The notes beneath the pieces were generated by a model. It was given only the letters and a program-made list of their open reading frames with translations, made no database searches and was not told the DNA's origin. This document shows positions 41,461 through 50,821 of a stretch of 64,000 bases of DNA, in pieces. Source of the DNA: BM714 sp964484935 (GTDB lineage Bacteria > Bacillota > Clostridia > Peptostreptococcales > BM714); NCBI GenBank assembly GCA_964484935.1, contig CAZAFW010000001.1, forward strand, positions 137,360 to 201,359, given 5' to 3'. The position numbers were made by a program, and so were the translations under genes. Positions within the stretch are counted from its first letter, which is position 1. Each line of letters starts with the position of its first letter.

Positions 41461-42714
41461 CTATGCGCCGTACATCTTGACATTTTTAGTCAAATTCATG
41501 CCCACAAAAATCCTGAGTAGCATTTTTGTAACTACAACAGCCGTGAACATGCTTGCTACAATACCTATCATAAGTGTTATTGCAAATCCTTTAATCGGAC
41601 CAAGCCCGAAATAGTAAAGCACAATTGCGGCTATAAGTGTAGTCACGTTGGCATCGACAATAGTCCTCAATGCCTTTGTGAATCCCGAGTCAACAGACGC
41701 CCTTAGCGTCTTGCCATTTCTGATTTCCTCTTTTATGCGTTCAAATATTATTACATTCGCATCCACTGCCATTCCTATGGAAAGAACCATTCCCGCCACT
41801 CCGGGAAGCGTCAGTGTGGCATTCATAAATACAAGGGTGTAAAGAACAATCACAATATAGAGCATAAGGGCTATGCCCGCCACAAGTCCGGGTATCCTGT
41901 AGTAGCCAAGCATGAATATAAGCACCAGCAATAGGCCTATGAGTCCGGCCTTGGCGCTTGTATTGAGTGAATTTATTCCAAGTGTCGCCCCAATCGCCTT
42001 GGTCTGAACTTCCGTCAAATCAACCGGCAAAGCTCCTCCTCTTATCAGTGCGGCAAGATTCGAAGCTTCGTCTACAGTAAAATCTCCTACTATTATTGCA
42101 GTTCCTCCAGATATTTCACTGTCAACCCTGGGAGCTGAAATTATTTCGTCATCGAGCACTATTGGCATCAAATTGTTTGGAGACGCCAAACTTGCCACTT
42201 CCTTGGTTCCAAGCCTGAAAGCCTCAGTACCGTCTCCGTTGAATTCAAGCGCTACGGCAGGCTTGTCCGTCTTCGGATCAAACGTCAATTCCGCATTCTT
42301 GACTTGCTCTCCTGTCAGAATGACAGTCCCATCAACCATTACAAACTGCAGCTGAGCGGTCTTGCCTATTGCCTCTATAGCGTCCTGCGCGTCTCTGACT
42401 CCCGGAAGTTCGACTCTTATCCTTTTTGTCCCCTCTCGGACTATGTTCGGTTCCGTCAATCCCATTGCGTCAACTCGCCTTCTTATAACTTCCTGGGTTT
42501 GATCCATTGTCCTTGCCAAAGCTTCCCCCGTTTCATCGGTTTCCGCTTCCAAGACCACATATGCTCCACCCTCGATGTCAAGTCCTAGTTTCATTGAATC
42601 GCTGATGGAACCAATCTTCAAATTCCCCGCATCGATGCCGTTTAAAGCTGTAAAAACTGCTGCAATTACAACCAAGACTACGACTATGAAAAGTGTGATG
42701 TTCTTTGTTTTCAT
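41461..42714 (-). CDS. secD: Protein translocase subunit SecD
   Basis: 417 aa. Signature MKLGLDIEGGAYVVLEAE near the start; the P1 extracytoplasmic part (DAMGLTEPNIVREGTKRIRVELPG) is short as in Firmicutes. Six membrane helices include SIGMAVDANVIIFERIKEE. GGAGG lies before the ATG; secF follows by 14 bases. Confidence 0.96.
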   Translation of the reverse strand: MKTKNITLFIVVVLVVIAAVFTALNGIDAGNLKIGSISDSMKLGLDIEGGAYVVLEAETDETGEALARTMDQTQEVIRRRVDAMGLTEPNIVREGTKRIRVELPGVRDAQDAIEAIGKTAQLQFVMVDGTVILTGEQVKNAELTFDPKTDKPAVALEFNGDGTEAFRLGTKEVASLASPNNLMPIVLDDEIISAPRVDSEISGGTAIIVGDFTVDEASNLAALIRGGALPVDLTEVQTKAIGATLGINSLNTSAKAGLIGLLLVLIFMLGYYRIPGLVAGIALMLYIVIVLYTLVFMNATLTLPGVAGMVLSIGMAVDANVIIFERIKEEIRNGKTLRASVDSGFTKALRTIVDANVTTLIAAIVLYYFGLGPIKGFAITLMIGIVASMFTAVVVTKMLLRIFVGMNLTKNVKMYGA

Positions 42715-42735
42715 AGCATCTTTCCTCCTTGTGTT

Positions 42736-43236
42736 TTATTTATAATCCGACGCCAATTCTACGTAATTTTTAGCTGAAACTTCAAAATAATCCATTTCCT
42801 TTTTTGTCAGCGGTCGCACTACCTTGCCCGGCGTCCCCATGACCATCGATCCGCTGGGAATTCTCCGGCCCGGAGGCACAAGGCTCCCGGCTCCTATTAT
42901 AACATCATCCTCTATGACTGCGCCATTTAAAATAATTGCGCCCATTCCAACCAAGACTCTGTCACCTATTGTGCATGCGTGGACTATGGCGCCATGACCC
43001 ACAGTCACATTCTCTCCCAATATGCATGGAAAGTCGCGCGAGATGTGCAATGTGCAATTGTCCTGTATGTTGGTTCCCTTTCCGATTTCCACATAATTCT
43101 CATCTCCTCGGACAACGGTTCCGAACCATACATTTACATCTTCCTTGAGTATCACATTACCAACGATGTCTGCTGTTTCGGATATATAGCATGAGGAATG
43201 GATTTCCGGCATTATTCCTTTGTAGCTCTTTATCAT
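42736..43236 (-). CDS. Gamma-carbonic-anhydrase-like hexapeptide protein
   Basis: 166 aa left-handed beta helix. Metal-binding histidines of the gamma class are visible: NCTLHISRD, NVTVGHGAIVHACTIGD. This YrdA/PaaY-like family includes active carbonic anhydrases and inactive or acyltransferase-like members, so the activity is not certain. It lies 10 bases after scfB. Confidence 0.85.
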   Translation of the reverse strand: MIKSYKGIMPEIHSSCYISETADIVGNVILKEDVNVWFGTVVRGDENYVEIGKGTNIQDNCTLHISRDFPCILGENVTVGHGAIVHACTIGDRVLVGMGAIILNGAVIEDDVIIGAGSLVPPGRRIPSGSMVMGTPGKVVRPLTKKEMDYFEVSAKNYVELASDYK

Positions 43237-43246
43237 GTCTGCACCC

Positions 43247-44629
43247 CTATATGAGTTTTCTTTGTTCTATACCCTTTTCATTCAACGCCGCCTTTACGTA
43301 TATTGCGCATTCGACACGCTTTTTTTCCATTTCGCAGCCCAATTCATAGGGCTCGAAGATATTTCCGTTTGAATAGTAGGCATTTGCATGGCAGCCCCCG
43401 CCGCAATAGAATCTTGCCCAGCAGTTCCTGCATGCCTCCTTTTTATAGACATGTGCATTCTTGAAATCCAGCGGTTTCTTCAAATCTTCATAAGAATCAT
43501 CAAGCGTACCCATTTCCATCGACTTTTCCCCTACGAACTGATGACATGGATAAAGTTCTCCTTCGGGTGTTACTGCAAGATACTCTATTCCCGCACCGCA
43601 TCCGGAAAGACGCTTGTATGCGCACGGTCCCTGGTTTAAATCCACTTCAAAGTGATAGTAGTTTATCGGTTCGCCTTCCTCATGGCGCTTTATTATTTCA
43701 TCGGCCAATGCTTCATATTGTTCGAAAATTACCGGAAGATGCTCTTCCTTGAGCACATACGGCTCGGTGGGTTTTGTCACAACCGGCTCAAGAGACAGGC
43801 TGTCGAAGCCGCTGTCGGCAAGAAAACGGACATCCTCCGAAAAATTCAAATTGTAAGATGTGAACGTTCCCCTAGCAAAATACAAGCGATTTTCACGCAT
43901 TTTCACGAATTTCTTTAATTTATCGTAGATGTCGTCAAAAGACCCCTTCCCGCTTGCATAATATCTCAACCTGTCATGATTCTCTTTCTTTCCGTCTATG
44001 CTCAGGACCACATTGTCCATGTTCTTGTCTAAAAATTCCATTACCTCGTCTGTCATTAGAACACCGTTTGTAGTCAGTGTAAAACGAAAGTGCTTCCCGG
44101 TCTCTTTTTCCCTTTTTCTTCCGTAATGGACAAGTTCTTTTACGACATCAAAATTCATCAAGGGCTCGCCTCCAAAAAAATCGACTTCCAGATTCCTTCT
44201 GTTTCCCGAATTTTCTATAAGATAGTCCAAAGCCTTTATACCTGTTTCCAGGGACATGAGGCTTCTCTTTCCGTTGAAGTCCCCCTGGGCGGCAAAACAA
44301 TACTCGCATCTGAGATTACAGTCGTGGGCGACATGAAGACACATAGCTTTAACTACCGGTTTTGCGGCAAGCAGCGGATTTTCACCCAATATGTCGTCTG
44401 CAAAAAGTTCTTTTCCTTCTATAAGGGTATCAATTTCAACCCTTGCCTCTTCAACCGTTTTCTTGCCATGTAATTCCATGCACTTGCTGAAAGCCTCATT
44501 TTCTTTGTCCAGTCCATTTTCCGAATATGAATCAAGAAGATCAAATGCCGCATCATCCACAACATGAACCGCTCCACTGTTTATATCTAAAACAATGTTA
44601 ATTCCATTTTGTCTATACTTGTGAATCAT
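43247..44629 (-). CDS. scfB: SCIFF peptide maturase, SPASM radical SAM enzyme
   Basis: 460 aa. It installs thioether cross-links between Cys and Thr in the SCIFF precursor. The radical SAM motif C104-x3-C108-x2-C111 lies in AHDCNLRCEYCFAAQG. The SPASM region provides many C-terminal cysteines (GPCAYKRLSGCGAGIEYL, LYPCHQFVG, CRNCWARFYCGGGCHANA). The N-terminal 90 residues form the peptide-recognition domain. The ATG at 44629 follows GGGAGG. The precursor gene lies just upstream, with a hairpin between. Confidence 0.95.
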   Translation of the reverse strand: MIHKYRQNGINIVLDINSGAVHVVDDAAFDLLDSYSENGLDKENEAFSKCMELHGKKTVEEARVEIDTLIEGKELFADDILGENPLLAAKPVVKAMCLHVAHDCNLRCEYCFAAQGDFNGKRSLMSLETGIKALDYLIENSGNRRNLEVDFFGGEPLMNFDVVKELVHYGRKREKETGKHFRFTLTTNGVLMTDEVMEFLDKNMDNVVLSIDGKKENHDRLRYYASGKGSFDDIYDKLKKFVKMRENRLYFARGTFTSYNLNFSEDVRFLADSGFDSLSLEPVVTKPTEPYVLKEEHLPVIFEQYEALADEIIKRHEEGEPINYYHFEVDLNQGPCAYKRLSGCGAGIEYLAVTPEGELYPCHQFVGEKSMEMGTLDDSYEDLKKPLDFKNAHVYKKEACRNCWARFYCGGGCHANAYYSNGNIFEPYELGCEMEKKRVECAIYVKAALNEKGIEQRKLI

Positions 44630-44659
44630 AGTCTTTCCTCCCACTAAATACGCAAAGAG

Positions 44660-44685
44660 AAAAAGCAGCTTTCAAGCTGCTTTTT
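44660..44685 (-). terminator. Attenuator-like hairpin between scfA and scfB
   Basis: AAAAAGCAGCTT (44660-44671) and AAGCTGCTTTTT (44674-44685), a 12-bp inverted repeat with T-tract on the minus strand, 3 bases after the scfA stop. It would let most transcripts stop after the short precursor gene. Confidence 0.75.
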
Positions 44686-44688
44686 TGA

Positions 44689-44829
44689 TTACTTTGTGTT
44701 TTCACAAACTTGGTTTCCAACAGTGCATGAGGTTTTGCATGCCGACTGGCAAGATGTTTGACATTCTCCGCAGCCTTTGTTTTTAATTTCCTTCAATTTG
44801 CCCCTGCTGAGGGTTTTTACATGCTTCAT
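44689..44829 (-). CDS. scfA: SCIFF ranthipeptide precursor
   Basis: 46 aa, too short for many gene callers. The name of the family is six cysteines in forty-five residues, and exactly six Cys occur: CGEC, then QTSC, QSAC, KTSC and NQVC. The leader is MKHVKTLSRGKLKEIKN. Thr residues next to the cysteines (T-S-C) are likely acceptor sites for thioether bonds made by ScfB, encoded directly downstream. An AAAGGA site lies 11 bases before the ATG. The mature product has been linked to quorum or metabolic control in Clostridia, but this is not shown here. Confidence 0.92.
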   Translation of the reverse strand: MKHVKTLSRGKLKEIKNKGCGECQTSCQSACKTSCTVGNQVCENTK

Positions 44830-44882
44830 CCGTTCATCCGTCCTTTCACAAACAATCCATTTTCAATGCCTTGATATTTTGA

Positions 44883-45149
44883 TTATTCCTCGACTGTTCC
44901 TATGGCCCATTTGCTTAGCTGGAGCTTGAGCTTGTCCGCTCCGATTTCCAATGTAAGCACTTCATCGTTGATTTTTACAATTGTTCCATTGATTCCTCCA
45001 ATGGTCACAACTTTGTCGCCGACTTTCAGGTTTTCACGCATTTTCTGAATTGCCTTGTTCTTCTTTTGTTGCGGTCTTATCATAAGAAAATACAATATTC
45101 CAATGAACAACAACGGAAACAAAAGCTGAATAGCAGATGAATTATTCAT
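44883..45149 (-). CDS. yajC: Preprotein translocase subunit YajC
   Basis: 88 aa. One membrane segment (LLFPLLFIGILYFLMI), then RPQQKKNKAIQKMRENLKVG and KVVTIGGINGTIVKI. YajC joins SecDF at the translocon. The ATG at 45149 is 8 bases from AAGGGGG; the preceding TTG is also possible. Order tgt-yajC-secD is widely conserved, here with scfAB and a carbonic-anhydrase-like gene between. Confidence 0.95.
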   Translation of the reverse strand: MNNSSAIQLLFPLLFIGILYFLMIRPQQKKNKAIQKMRENLKVGDKVVTIGGINGTIVKINDEVLTLEIGADKLKLQLSKWAIGTVEE

Positions 45150-45182
45150 CAATACTTCCCCCTTAATTTTTTTACATGTTTT

Positions 45183-46319
45183 CTACATATCTTTCCCTAT
45201 CATATTATCATAACCATAGTTTCTAAAAAAGTCTTTTTTTAGCGCTTTGAATGTATCTTCCTCTATGGCTTTGCGAATCCTTTCCATGATCTTAATCAAA
45301 AAATACAAATTATGATATGAAAAAAGCCTCGATGACAATATTTCGTTGGACTTGTACAAATGCCTTAAATATGCCTTGGAATAATTACGGCATGTGTAGC
45401 AGTCGCATTCGGGATCAAGCGGCGAAAAATCCCTCGTGAACCTCGCCTGTTTAATTGAAATTCTGCCTTTGCTTGTCATTGCCGTACCGTTTCTCGCGAG
45501 ACGCGTGGGCAATACGCAGTCGAACATATCAACTCCCCTTTCGACACCTTCAAAAAGGCAGTCAGGAGATCCAACTCCCATAAGATATCTCGGCTTGTCC
45601 TCCGGAAGCAAAGGAGTTGTATGTTCAAGCATCTCATACATCAAATGCTTGGGTTCCCCCACGCTCAGTCCTCCTAGAGCATAGCCCTCAAAGTCCAAAT
45701 CCATGAGTTCCTCTGCGCTTTGTTTTCTAAGGTCTTTATACATCCCTCCCTGGACAATTCCAAACAATGTCTGATTTCCAGTATTTTTATGGGCATCCTT
45801 GCACCTTTTCGCCCAACGCGTTGTCCTTTCAAGCGAATCCTTTACATATTGTCGTTCAGCAGGGAAAGGCGGGCATTCATCAAAAGCCATTATGATGTCC
45901 GAACCCAAAGCAGTTTGTATTTTCACAGCTTTTTCAGGGCTTATGAAATGCTTAGATCCGTCTATGTGAGACCTGAAGGCAACTCCCTCCTCACTTATTT
46001 TTCTCATAGGGCCCAAACTGAAAACCTGAAATCCTCCGCTGTCTGTCAATATGGGCAAATCCCAATTCATGAATTTATGCAATCCTCCCGCTTCTTCGAC
46101 AAGCTCATGTCCCGGCCTCATATAAAGATGATATGTGTTGCTTAATATTATTTGAGCCTTTATCTCCTTTAATTCCTCTGGGGTCATGCTCTTTACGGTC
46201 GCCTGAGTCCCTACCGGCATGAATATGGGGGTTTCTATAATTCCGTGGCTCGTTGTCACCCTACCGGTACGCGCCGCATTCTCATTTGATTTTTTCAGCA
46301 CTTCAAACTTAAAAGACAT
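45183..46319 (-). CDS. tgt: Queuine/preQ1 tRNA-guanine transglycosylase
   Basis: 378 aa. It swaps guanine 34 for the queuosine precursor preQ1 in GUN-anticodon tRNAs. Substrate and catalytic segments: LTDSGGFQVFSLG, YALGGLSVGEPKHLM, and DMFDCVLPTRLARNG. Zinc ligands are in CDCYTC and a later His. The next enzyme of the pathway, QueA, is encoded upstream. Confidence 0.97.
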   Translation of the reverse strand: MSFKFEVLKKSNENAARTGRVTTSHGIIETPIFMPVGTQATVKSMTPEELKEIKAQIILSNTYHLYMRPGHELVEEAGGLHKFMNWDLPILTDSGGFQVFSLGPMRKISEEGVAFRSHIDGSKHFISPEKAVKIQTALGSDIIMAFDECPPFPAERQYVKDSLERTTRWAKRCKDAHKNTGNQTLFGIVQGGMYKDLRKQSAEELMDLDFEGYALGGLSVGEPKHLMYEMLEHTTPLLPEDKPRYLMGVGSPDCLFEGVERGVDMFDCVLPTRLARNGTAMTSKGRISIKQARFTRDFSPLDPECDCYTCRNYSKAYLRHLYKSNEILSSRLFSYHNLYFLIKIMERIRKAIEEDTFKALKKDFFRNYGYDNMIGKDM

Positions 46320-46333
46320 AAAATCCTCCTCCG

Positions 46334-47356
46334 TCAGTAAATGAACATTGCATCCCCAAAACTGAAGAAGCGGTAGCCTTCCAATTTTGCTGTTTCATAT
46401 GCCGCAAGTATTGTCTTTCTGTCAACGAAAGCGCTCACCAGCATGATCAATGTCGATTCAGGCAAATGAAAATTCGTTATTATCGCATCTACAACCTTGA
46501 AACGGTAACCCGGATATATGAAAATGTTTGTCCACCCGCTTGTCGGATGCACAAAACCATTTTTATCCCCTACTGTTTCCACCACTCTATTGGCTGTTGT
46601 CCCTACTGCAATTACACGATTTCCGTTCTTTTTTGCCGTGTTTATGCGATCCGCATTTTCTTCATCCAATATATAGTATTCCGAATGCATCTCGTGATTT
46701 TCTATAATTTCTTCTTTTACGGGTCTAAAGGTTCCCAATCCCACATGAAGAGTCACATATGCTATTTCAACGCCTTTTTTCTTTATTTTCTCCAGCAGAT
46801 CGTCTGTAAAATGTAATCCTGCAGTTGGAGCCGCTGCAGAACCGCTCTCTTTTGAATAAACTGTCTGGTATCTCTCTTGGTCTTCGAGTTTAGCCTTTAT
46901 ATATGGCGGCAAAGGCATCCTGCCCAATTTTTCCAGTATTTCCTCAAATACACCTTCGTATTTGAATTCAACTATTCGCGTTCCCTCTTCGGCGACATCA
47001 ACAACCTCAGCCCTCAGCTCTCCTTTGCCGAATTCAAAAACGCTGCCAGGTTTAGCTCTTCTTCCAGGCTTTACCAGCGTCTGCCACCGGTTGATGTCAA
47101 GCCTTCGGAGCAAAAGGAATTCGACTTCCGCGCCTGTAGTCTTCTTTCCGAAAATACGTGCGGGTATTACTCTTGTATTGTTGAGCACAAGGCAGTCCCC
47201 TGGATTCAGGAGCCCCACAACTTCCTTGAATTTGCCGTGCTCTATTTTTCCCGTTTTTCTGTTTAGCATCATCAATTTGGATTCGTCTCTCTTGTTTAGA
47301 GGCTCCTGGGCGATGTATGATTCAGGCAATTCATAATAAAAATCGTTTTTGTTCAT
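46334..47356 (-). CDS. queA: S-adenosylmethionine:tRNA ribosyltransferase-isomerase
   Basis: 340 aa. QueA adds the epoxycyclopentanediol part from SAM to preQ1-tRNA. Family sequence: YELPESYIAQEPLNKRDESKLM, CLVLNNTRVIPARIFG, AAPTAGLHFTDDLL, and NFHLPESTLIMLVSAF. Complete, usual length. Adjacent tgt gives the last two tRNA steps of the pathway. Confidence 0.97.
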   Translation of the reverse strand: MNKNDFYYELPESYIAQEPLNKRDESKLMMLNRKTGKIEHGKFKEVVGLLNPGDCLVLNNTRVIPARIFGKKTTGAEVEFLLLRRLDINRWQTLVKPGRRAKPGSVFEFGKGELRAEVVDVAEEGTRIVEFKYEGVFEEILEKLGRMPLPPYIKAKLEDQERYQTVYSKESGSAAAPTAGLHFTDDLLEKIKKKGVEIAYVTLHVGLGTFRPVKEEIIENHEMHSEYYILDEENADRINTAKKNGNRVIAVGTTANRVVETVGDKNGFVHPTSGWTNIFIYPGYRFKVVDAIITNFHLPESTLIMLVSAFVDRKTILAAYETAKLEGYRFFSFGDAMFIY

Positions 47357-47365
47357 TTTTTGCTC

Positions 47366-48934
47366 CTACTCTATAGTTGTATCCTTGTAGTAAAAGGATA
47401 GTATTTCCCTGTAGTCATAACCATTCTCAGCCATAGCCTTTGCACCCTCCTGGCTCATGCCGAGACCGTGTCCCCAGCCTTTTCCTTCAATGGTGAATCT
47501 TTCAGGCTCCGGATTCTCCTTTTCTCCGGCAGATCCAAGAACATAGCAATTCTCGAAGCCGGTTTGGCTTATTTCTCCGTCGCCGCTTAAAACGGAAATC
47601 CCCTTTGCATTGACTCTCTCCGTCGAAATCGATCCGTTCATGCAGTAGAGGTCATTGTCCTTTTTAACATCGAAAAGTGTACTTCGAAGCCTGTCATAGC
47701 CGAAAATGGTCCGCATATTGTTTTTTAGAAGTATTACGTCCGGTTTTTCAGATTCTATCAAAAGCTCAAGGACATGATGATTCGAGCTTTTGCTCGCAAT
47801 AGATACGTCAATCGATTTGCCCACTTCGTACCCGGCATCTTTAAGCATTCTTGAAATAGAATTTTCAGTATACTCGATCCTCCAGCTGTAATTGGACCCG
47901 CCTATGGAGAAGTCGTCCCGGATCCCCCTTAGATATGGAACTTCCGAAGACCATATGTTTTCGCTATTTTCAGTAAATCCTCCGCTGTTGGCATGGTAGA
48001 ATGCGCTGACAATTTTTCCGTTCCACATAAGCAACTGCCCTTCCGTTTCGTCGACGGCGCGGTTGCAGGAAGACCCTTCATAGTCGTAGCCCACATAGGC
48101 CTGTGAATTATGGGTGTTGCATAGATTGAATCCAAGATAAGAGTATTTTCCGTAGTTGGAAATCGCAAAGTTTCTTGCCGCCACCGCCTGAGCCTTTAGA
48201 GCCTCGAGCGGCCAGGTCTTTGACATTTCCCACGGAAGCACTCCGTAAAGATATTCAGACATACCCAAATGGTTTATAATCGTCAAATCGCTTCCGGCAA
48301 AACGCTTAACCATTATTCCGCCCCTATAATTGTGTCCGCCGTATGAAAATATAGGAACATCTCCATTCTCTGCATATGGCTTTATTACATGCTCTCCGTC
48401 CATGCAGTCGTAAGCCAGTACAGTCCGACCTGCAGACTCCACAACAACCAATGATCCGTATTCCTCGAATGCGAAGTTGATGCCTTCTGTTCTACCTGAA
48501 AAATCCTTCAATGCCGATTCTGCTTCCGATTTGCTTGAATAAGGGCCTGCGCTTAAAAACCATCCATCGTCATAGGCTGCAAAAAAAGTTTCATCGGTTT
48601 TTTCAAGCATTTCAAAATTTCCCGAAAGACTCTCCAAATTCTCAGACACATTCCCCGCCCTGACAAGAAAAACATTTTTCGAGAGATCTTTGGAAGCTTT
48701 TCTTACTACCAAGTCCCTAAAGTCCATCCTACAGCCCATATCTTCGTATTCATCGCCATTCAAACCCAAAAATTCGAATCCCTCATTTGAAGACAATGAT
48801 ATACTCTCAAGCGACGGGTCTTTGTATGTCAATCCTATTCTTATTGTTTCCGGAATGCTTTCAGATCCATATGCGAATAAAAATGACAGCATGCATATCG
48901 ACAGAGAAAAACCCACACTTGCGATTACCCGTTT
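47366..48934 (-). CDS. SpoIID/LytB-domain secreted protein
   Basis: 522 aa. A signal peptide covers about residues 1-23. A SPOR-like stretch (FLSAGPYSSKSEAESALKDF) precedes the SpoIID domain, with LGMSEYLYGVLPWEMSKTWPLEALKAQAVAARNFA and GKGWGHGLGMSQEGAKAMAENG. SpoIID proteins are lytic transglycosylases or amidase enhancers that cut peptidoglycan, in sporulation or generally. This copy lies between queA and the ruv operon, outside a spore locus, so vegetative use is possible. Confidence 0.9.
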   Translation of the reverse strand, partial: KRVIASVGFSLSICMLSFLFAYGSESIPETIRIGLTYKDPSLESISLSSNEGFEFLGLNGDEYEDMGCRMDFRDLVVRKASKDLSKNVFLVRAGNVSENLESLSGNFEMLEKTDETFFAAYDDGWFLSAGPYSSKSEAESALKDFSGRTEGINFAFEEYGSLVVVESAGRTVLAYDCMDGEHVIKPYAENGDVPIFSYGGHNYRGGIMVKRFAGSDLTIINHLGMSEYLYGVLPWEMSKTWPLEALKAQAVAARNFAISNYGKYSYLGFNLCNTHNSQAYVGYDYEGSSCNRAVDETEGQLLMWNGKIVSAFYHANSGGFTENSENIWSSEVPYLRGIRDDFSIGGSNYSWRIEYTENSISRMLKDAGYEVGKSIDVSIASKSSNHHVLELLIESEKPDVILLKNNMRTIFGYDRLRSTLFDVKKDNDLYCMNGSISTERVNAKGISVLSGDGEISQTGFENCYVLGSAGEKENPEPERFTIEGKGWGHGLGMSQEGAKAMAENGYDYREILSFYYKDTTIE

Positions 48935-48950
48935 CATAGCCACAGCTCCT

Positions 48951-49166
48951 TTACCTTTTCCCAAAAATAAGATTGAGAAAAAACGTCAACACAATACTGA
49001 CAATTATACTCGAAAGCAATGGGAAATAAAAGGTTGCACTTCCTTTTTTGATAACAAAATCCCCAGGAAGCTTTCCTATTCCCCAAAAAGATCCCGCAAT
49101 AAGGAGAACTCCCGTTAATATTAGGATTGTTCCAAGCGTTATTATCGGCCTTCCTCCAAATCCCAT
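48951..49166 (-). CDS. DUF2905 small membrane protein
   Basis: 71 aa with two membrane helices (ITLGTILILTGVLLIAGSFWG and FPLLSSIIVSIVLTFFLNLIFG) and the conserved GKLPGDFVIKKG between. The family is often next to ruvB, as here, where the genes overlap by 25 bases. Function unknown. Confidence 0.9.
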   Translation of the reverse strand: MGFGGRPIITLGTILILTGVLLIAGSFWGIGKLPGDFVIKKGSATFYFPLLSSIIVSIVLTFFLNLIFGKR

Positions 49167-50194
49167 ATGGTTATCTCCTCTTCGCCCTTCTTCTCCATTC
49201 CCAGATGCCTGTATCCCCTTGAAGTGACAACCCTGCCCCTGGGTGTCCTGTTTATGAATCCAAGCTGAAGAAGGTATGGCTCATACACGTCTTCTATCGT
49301 ATTTCTTTCCTCCCCGGTGGATGCGGCAAGCGTATCCAGTCCAACCGGACCTCCATCGAACTTGACTATTATTGTTTCAAGTATTTTTCTGTCCACACCG
49401 TCCAATCCCAGAGGATCAACCTCCAGCAGCGTCATTGCCTTTGAGACAGTATCCTCGTTTATCGAACCGTCACCCATTACCTGGGCATAGTCCCTCACTC
49501 TTTTGAGCAGTCTGTTTACAATCCTGGGCGTTCCCCTGCTCCTTACCGCTATAAGTGAAGCTGATCCGTCATCGATTGGAACCCCCAGTATATCCGCCGA
49601 ACGCAATACTATCTTCTTTAGATTCTTTACTTCATAAAGGTCAAGCTTGCATATGACCCCAAACCGGTCTCTCAATGGCGAAGTCAAAAGACCCGCTCTC
49701 GTTGTTGCCCCAATGAGAGTGAACCTAGGCAAGTCCAAACGCACCGTTCTCGCACTCGGGCCCTTCCCTATTATTATATCAAGAGCATAGTCCTCCATTG
49801 AAGGATAAAGCACTTCCTCGACGCTTCTGCTCAGCCTGTGGATCTCATCTATAAAAAGCACATCGTTTTCCTGCAGATTGGTAAGTATGGCGGCAAGATC
49901 TCCTGGCCTTTCTATTGCCGGCCCAGACGTGATTCGTATGCTGACTCCCATCTCATTGGCGATTATTGACGAAAGAGTGGTTTTCCCAAGCCCCGGAGGA
50001 CCATAAAGCAATACATGGTCGAGTGATTCATCCCTCATTTTAGCAGCATCGATAAATATTTTCATTTTTTCCTTAAGCTTTTCCTGCCCTATGTATTCAT
50101 CCAAGCATTTTGGCCTAAGAGAAAGTTCTATTTCAGATTCATCCCTTTTTTTATCCGGGGTTATCACCCTTTGGTCCCGATTGTTTTCAATCAT
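49142..50194 (-). CDS. ruvB: Holliday junction helicase motor RuvB
   Basis: 350 aa AAA+ ATPase. Walker A GPPGLGKTTLSS, Walker B LFIDEIHRLS, sensor ATTRAGLLTSPLRDRFG and the winged-helix domain (FINRTPRGRVVTSRGYRHLG). It drives branch migration with RuvA. The C-terminal coding part overlaps the DUF2905 gene. Confidence 0.97.
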   Translation of the reverse strand: MIENNRDQRVITPDKKRDESEIELSLRPKCLDEYIGQEKLKEKMKIFIDAAKMRDESLDHVLLYGPPGLGKTTLSSIIANEMGVSIRITSGPAIERPGDLAAILTNLQENDVLFIDEIHRLSRSVEEVLYPSMEDYALDIIIGKGPSARTVRLDLPRFTLIGATTRAGLLTSPLRDRFGVICKLDLYEVKNLKKIVLRSADILGVPIDDGSASLIAVRSRGTPRIVNRLLKRVRDYAQVMGDGSINEDTVSKAMTLLEVDPLGLDGVDRKILETIIVKFDGGPVGLDTLAASTGEERNTIEDVYEPYLLQLGFINRTPRGRVVTSRGYRHLGMEKKGEEEITIWDLEEGR

Positions 50195-50204
50195 TTCAGT
50201 CTCC

Positions 50205-50810
50205 TCATCTCTTCAGCAAAGTCTTGAGCGCCTCTTTTATAATTGTTTGCGCTTTCATCCCCTCTTCATAAACCGACTGCACGGCATTTGATGCGTCTGT
50301 GCTTCCGTAGCCCAGTGCCATCAGAGCGTCCACCGCATCTCTGTGTTCTGCTTTCGAAGGAATTTTCCGGCTATGTCTTGCGCTGTCAGGCATATCCATT
50401 TCACCGAATTCTTTGATTACCTTCTCCTTCAAATCCAATATTATCCGCTGAGCAGTTTTTTTTCCGACTCCGGAAACACTTGTAAGAGATTCGCCATCGC
50501 CCAATGCTATGAATCTTGCCACATCGTTGTAGTCGATAGTAGACAACACTGCCAAAGCTAATTTCGAACCTATTCCATTTACCTTGTTGAGCATCCTGAA
50601 CATTTTAAGTTCGCTTTTGTCGTAAAAGCCATAGAGGCTTATATCGTCTTCCCTCACCGCCATGTCCGCATATATCTTTAATTCATCTCCATCACGGATT
50701 TCCCCGATTGTATTCATCGAAGTAAATATGCGATAACCTATTCCGTTGTTCTCAACAACTATGAAATTTTCTCCCGTATCTTTTACAATCCCTTTTATAT
50801 AATCAATCAA
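50205..50810 (-). CDS. ruvA: Holliday junction DNA-binding protein RuvA
   Basis: 201 aa. Domain I (IDYIKGIVKDTGENFIVVENNGIGYRI), helix-hairpin-helix domain II with LNKVNGIGSKLALAVLS and LTSVSGVGKKTAQRIILDLK, and a C-terminal RuvB-binding domain. The start is TTG at 50810 after GAGGTGA. Confidence 0.96.
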   Translation of the reverse strand: MIDYIKGIVKDTGENFIVVENNGIGYRIFTSMNTIGEIRDGDELKIYADMAVREDDISLYGFYDKSELKMFRMLNKVNGIGSKLALAVLSTIDYNDVARFIALGDGESLTSVSGVGKKTAQRIILDLKEKVIKEFGEMDMPDSARHSRKIPSKAEHRDAVDALMALGYGSTDASNAVQSVYEEGMKAQTIIKEALKTLLKR

Positions 50811-50821
50811 GACCGTTCACC

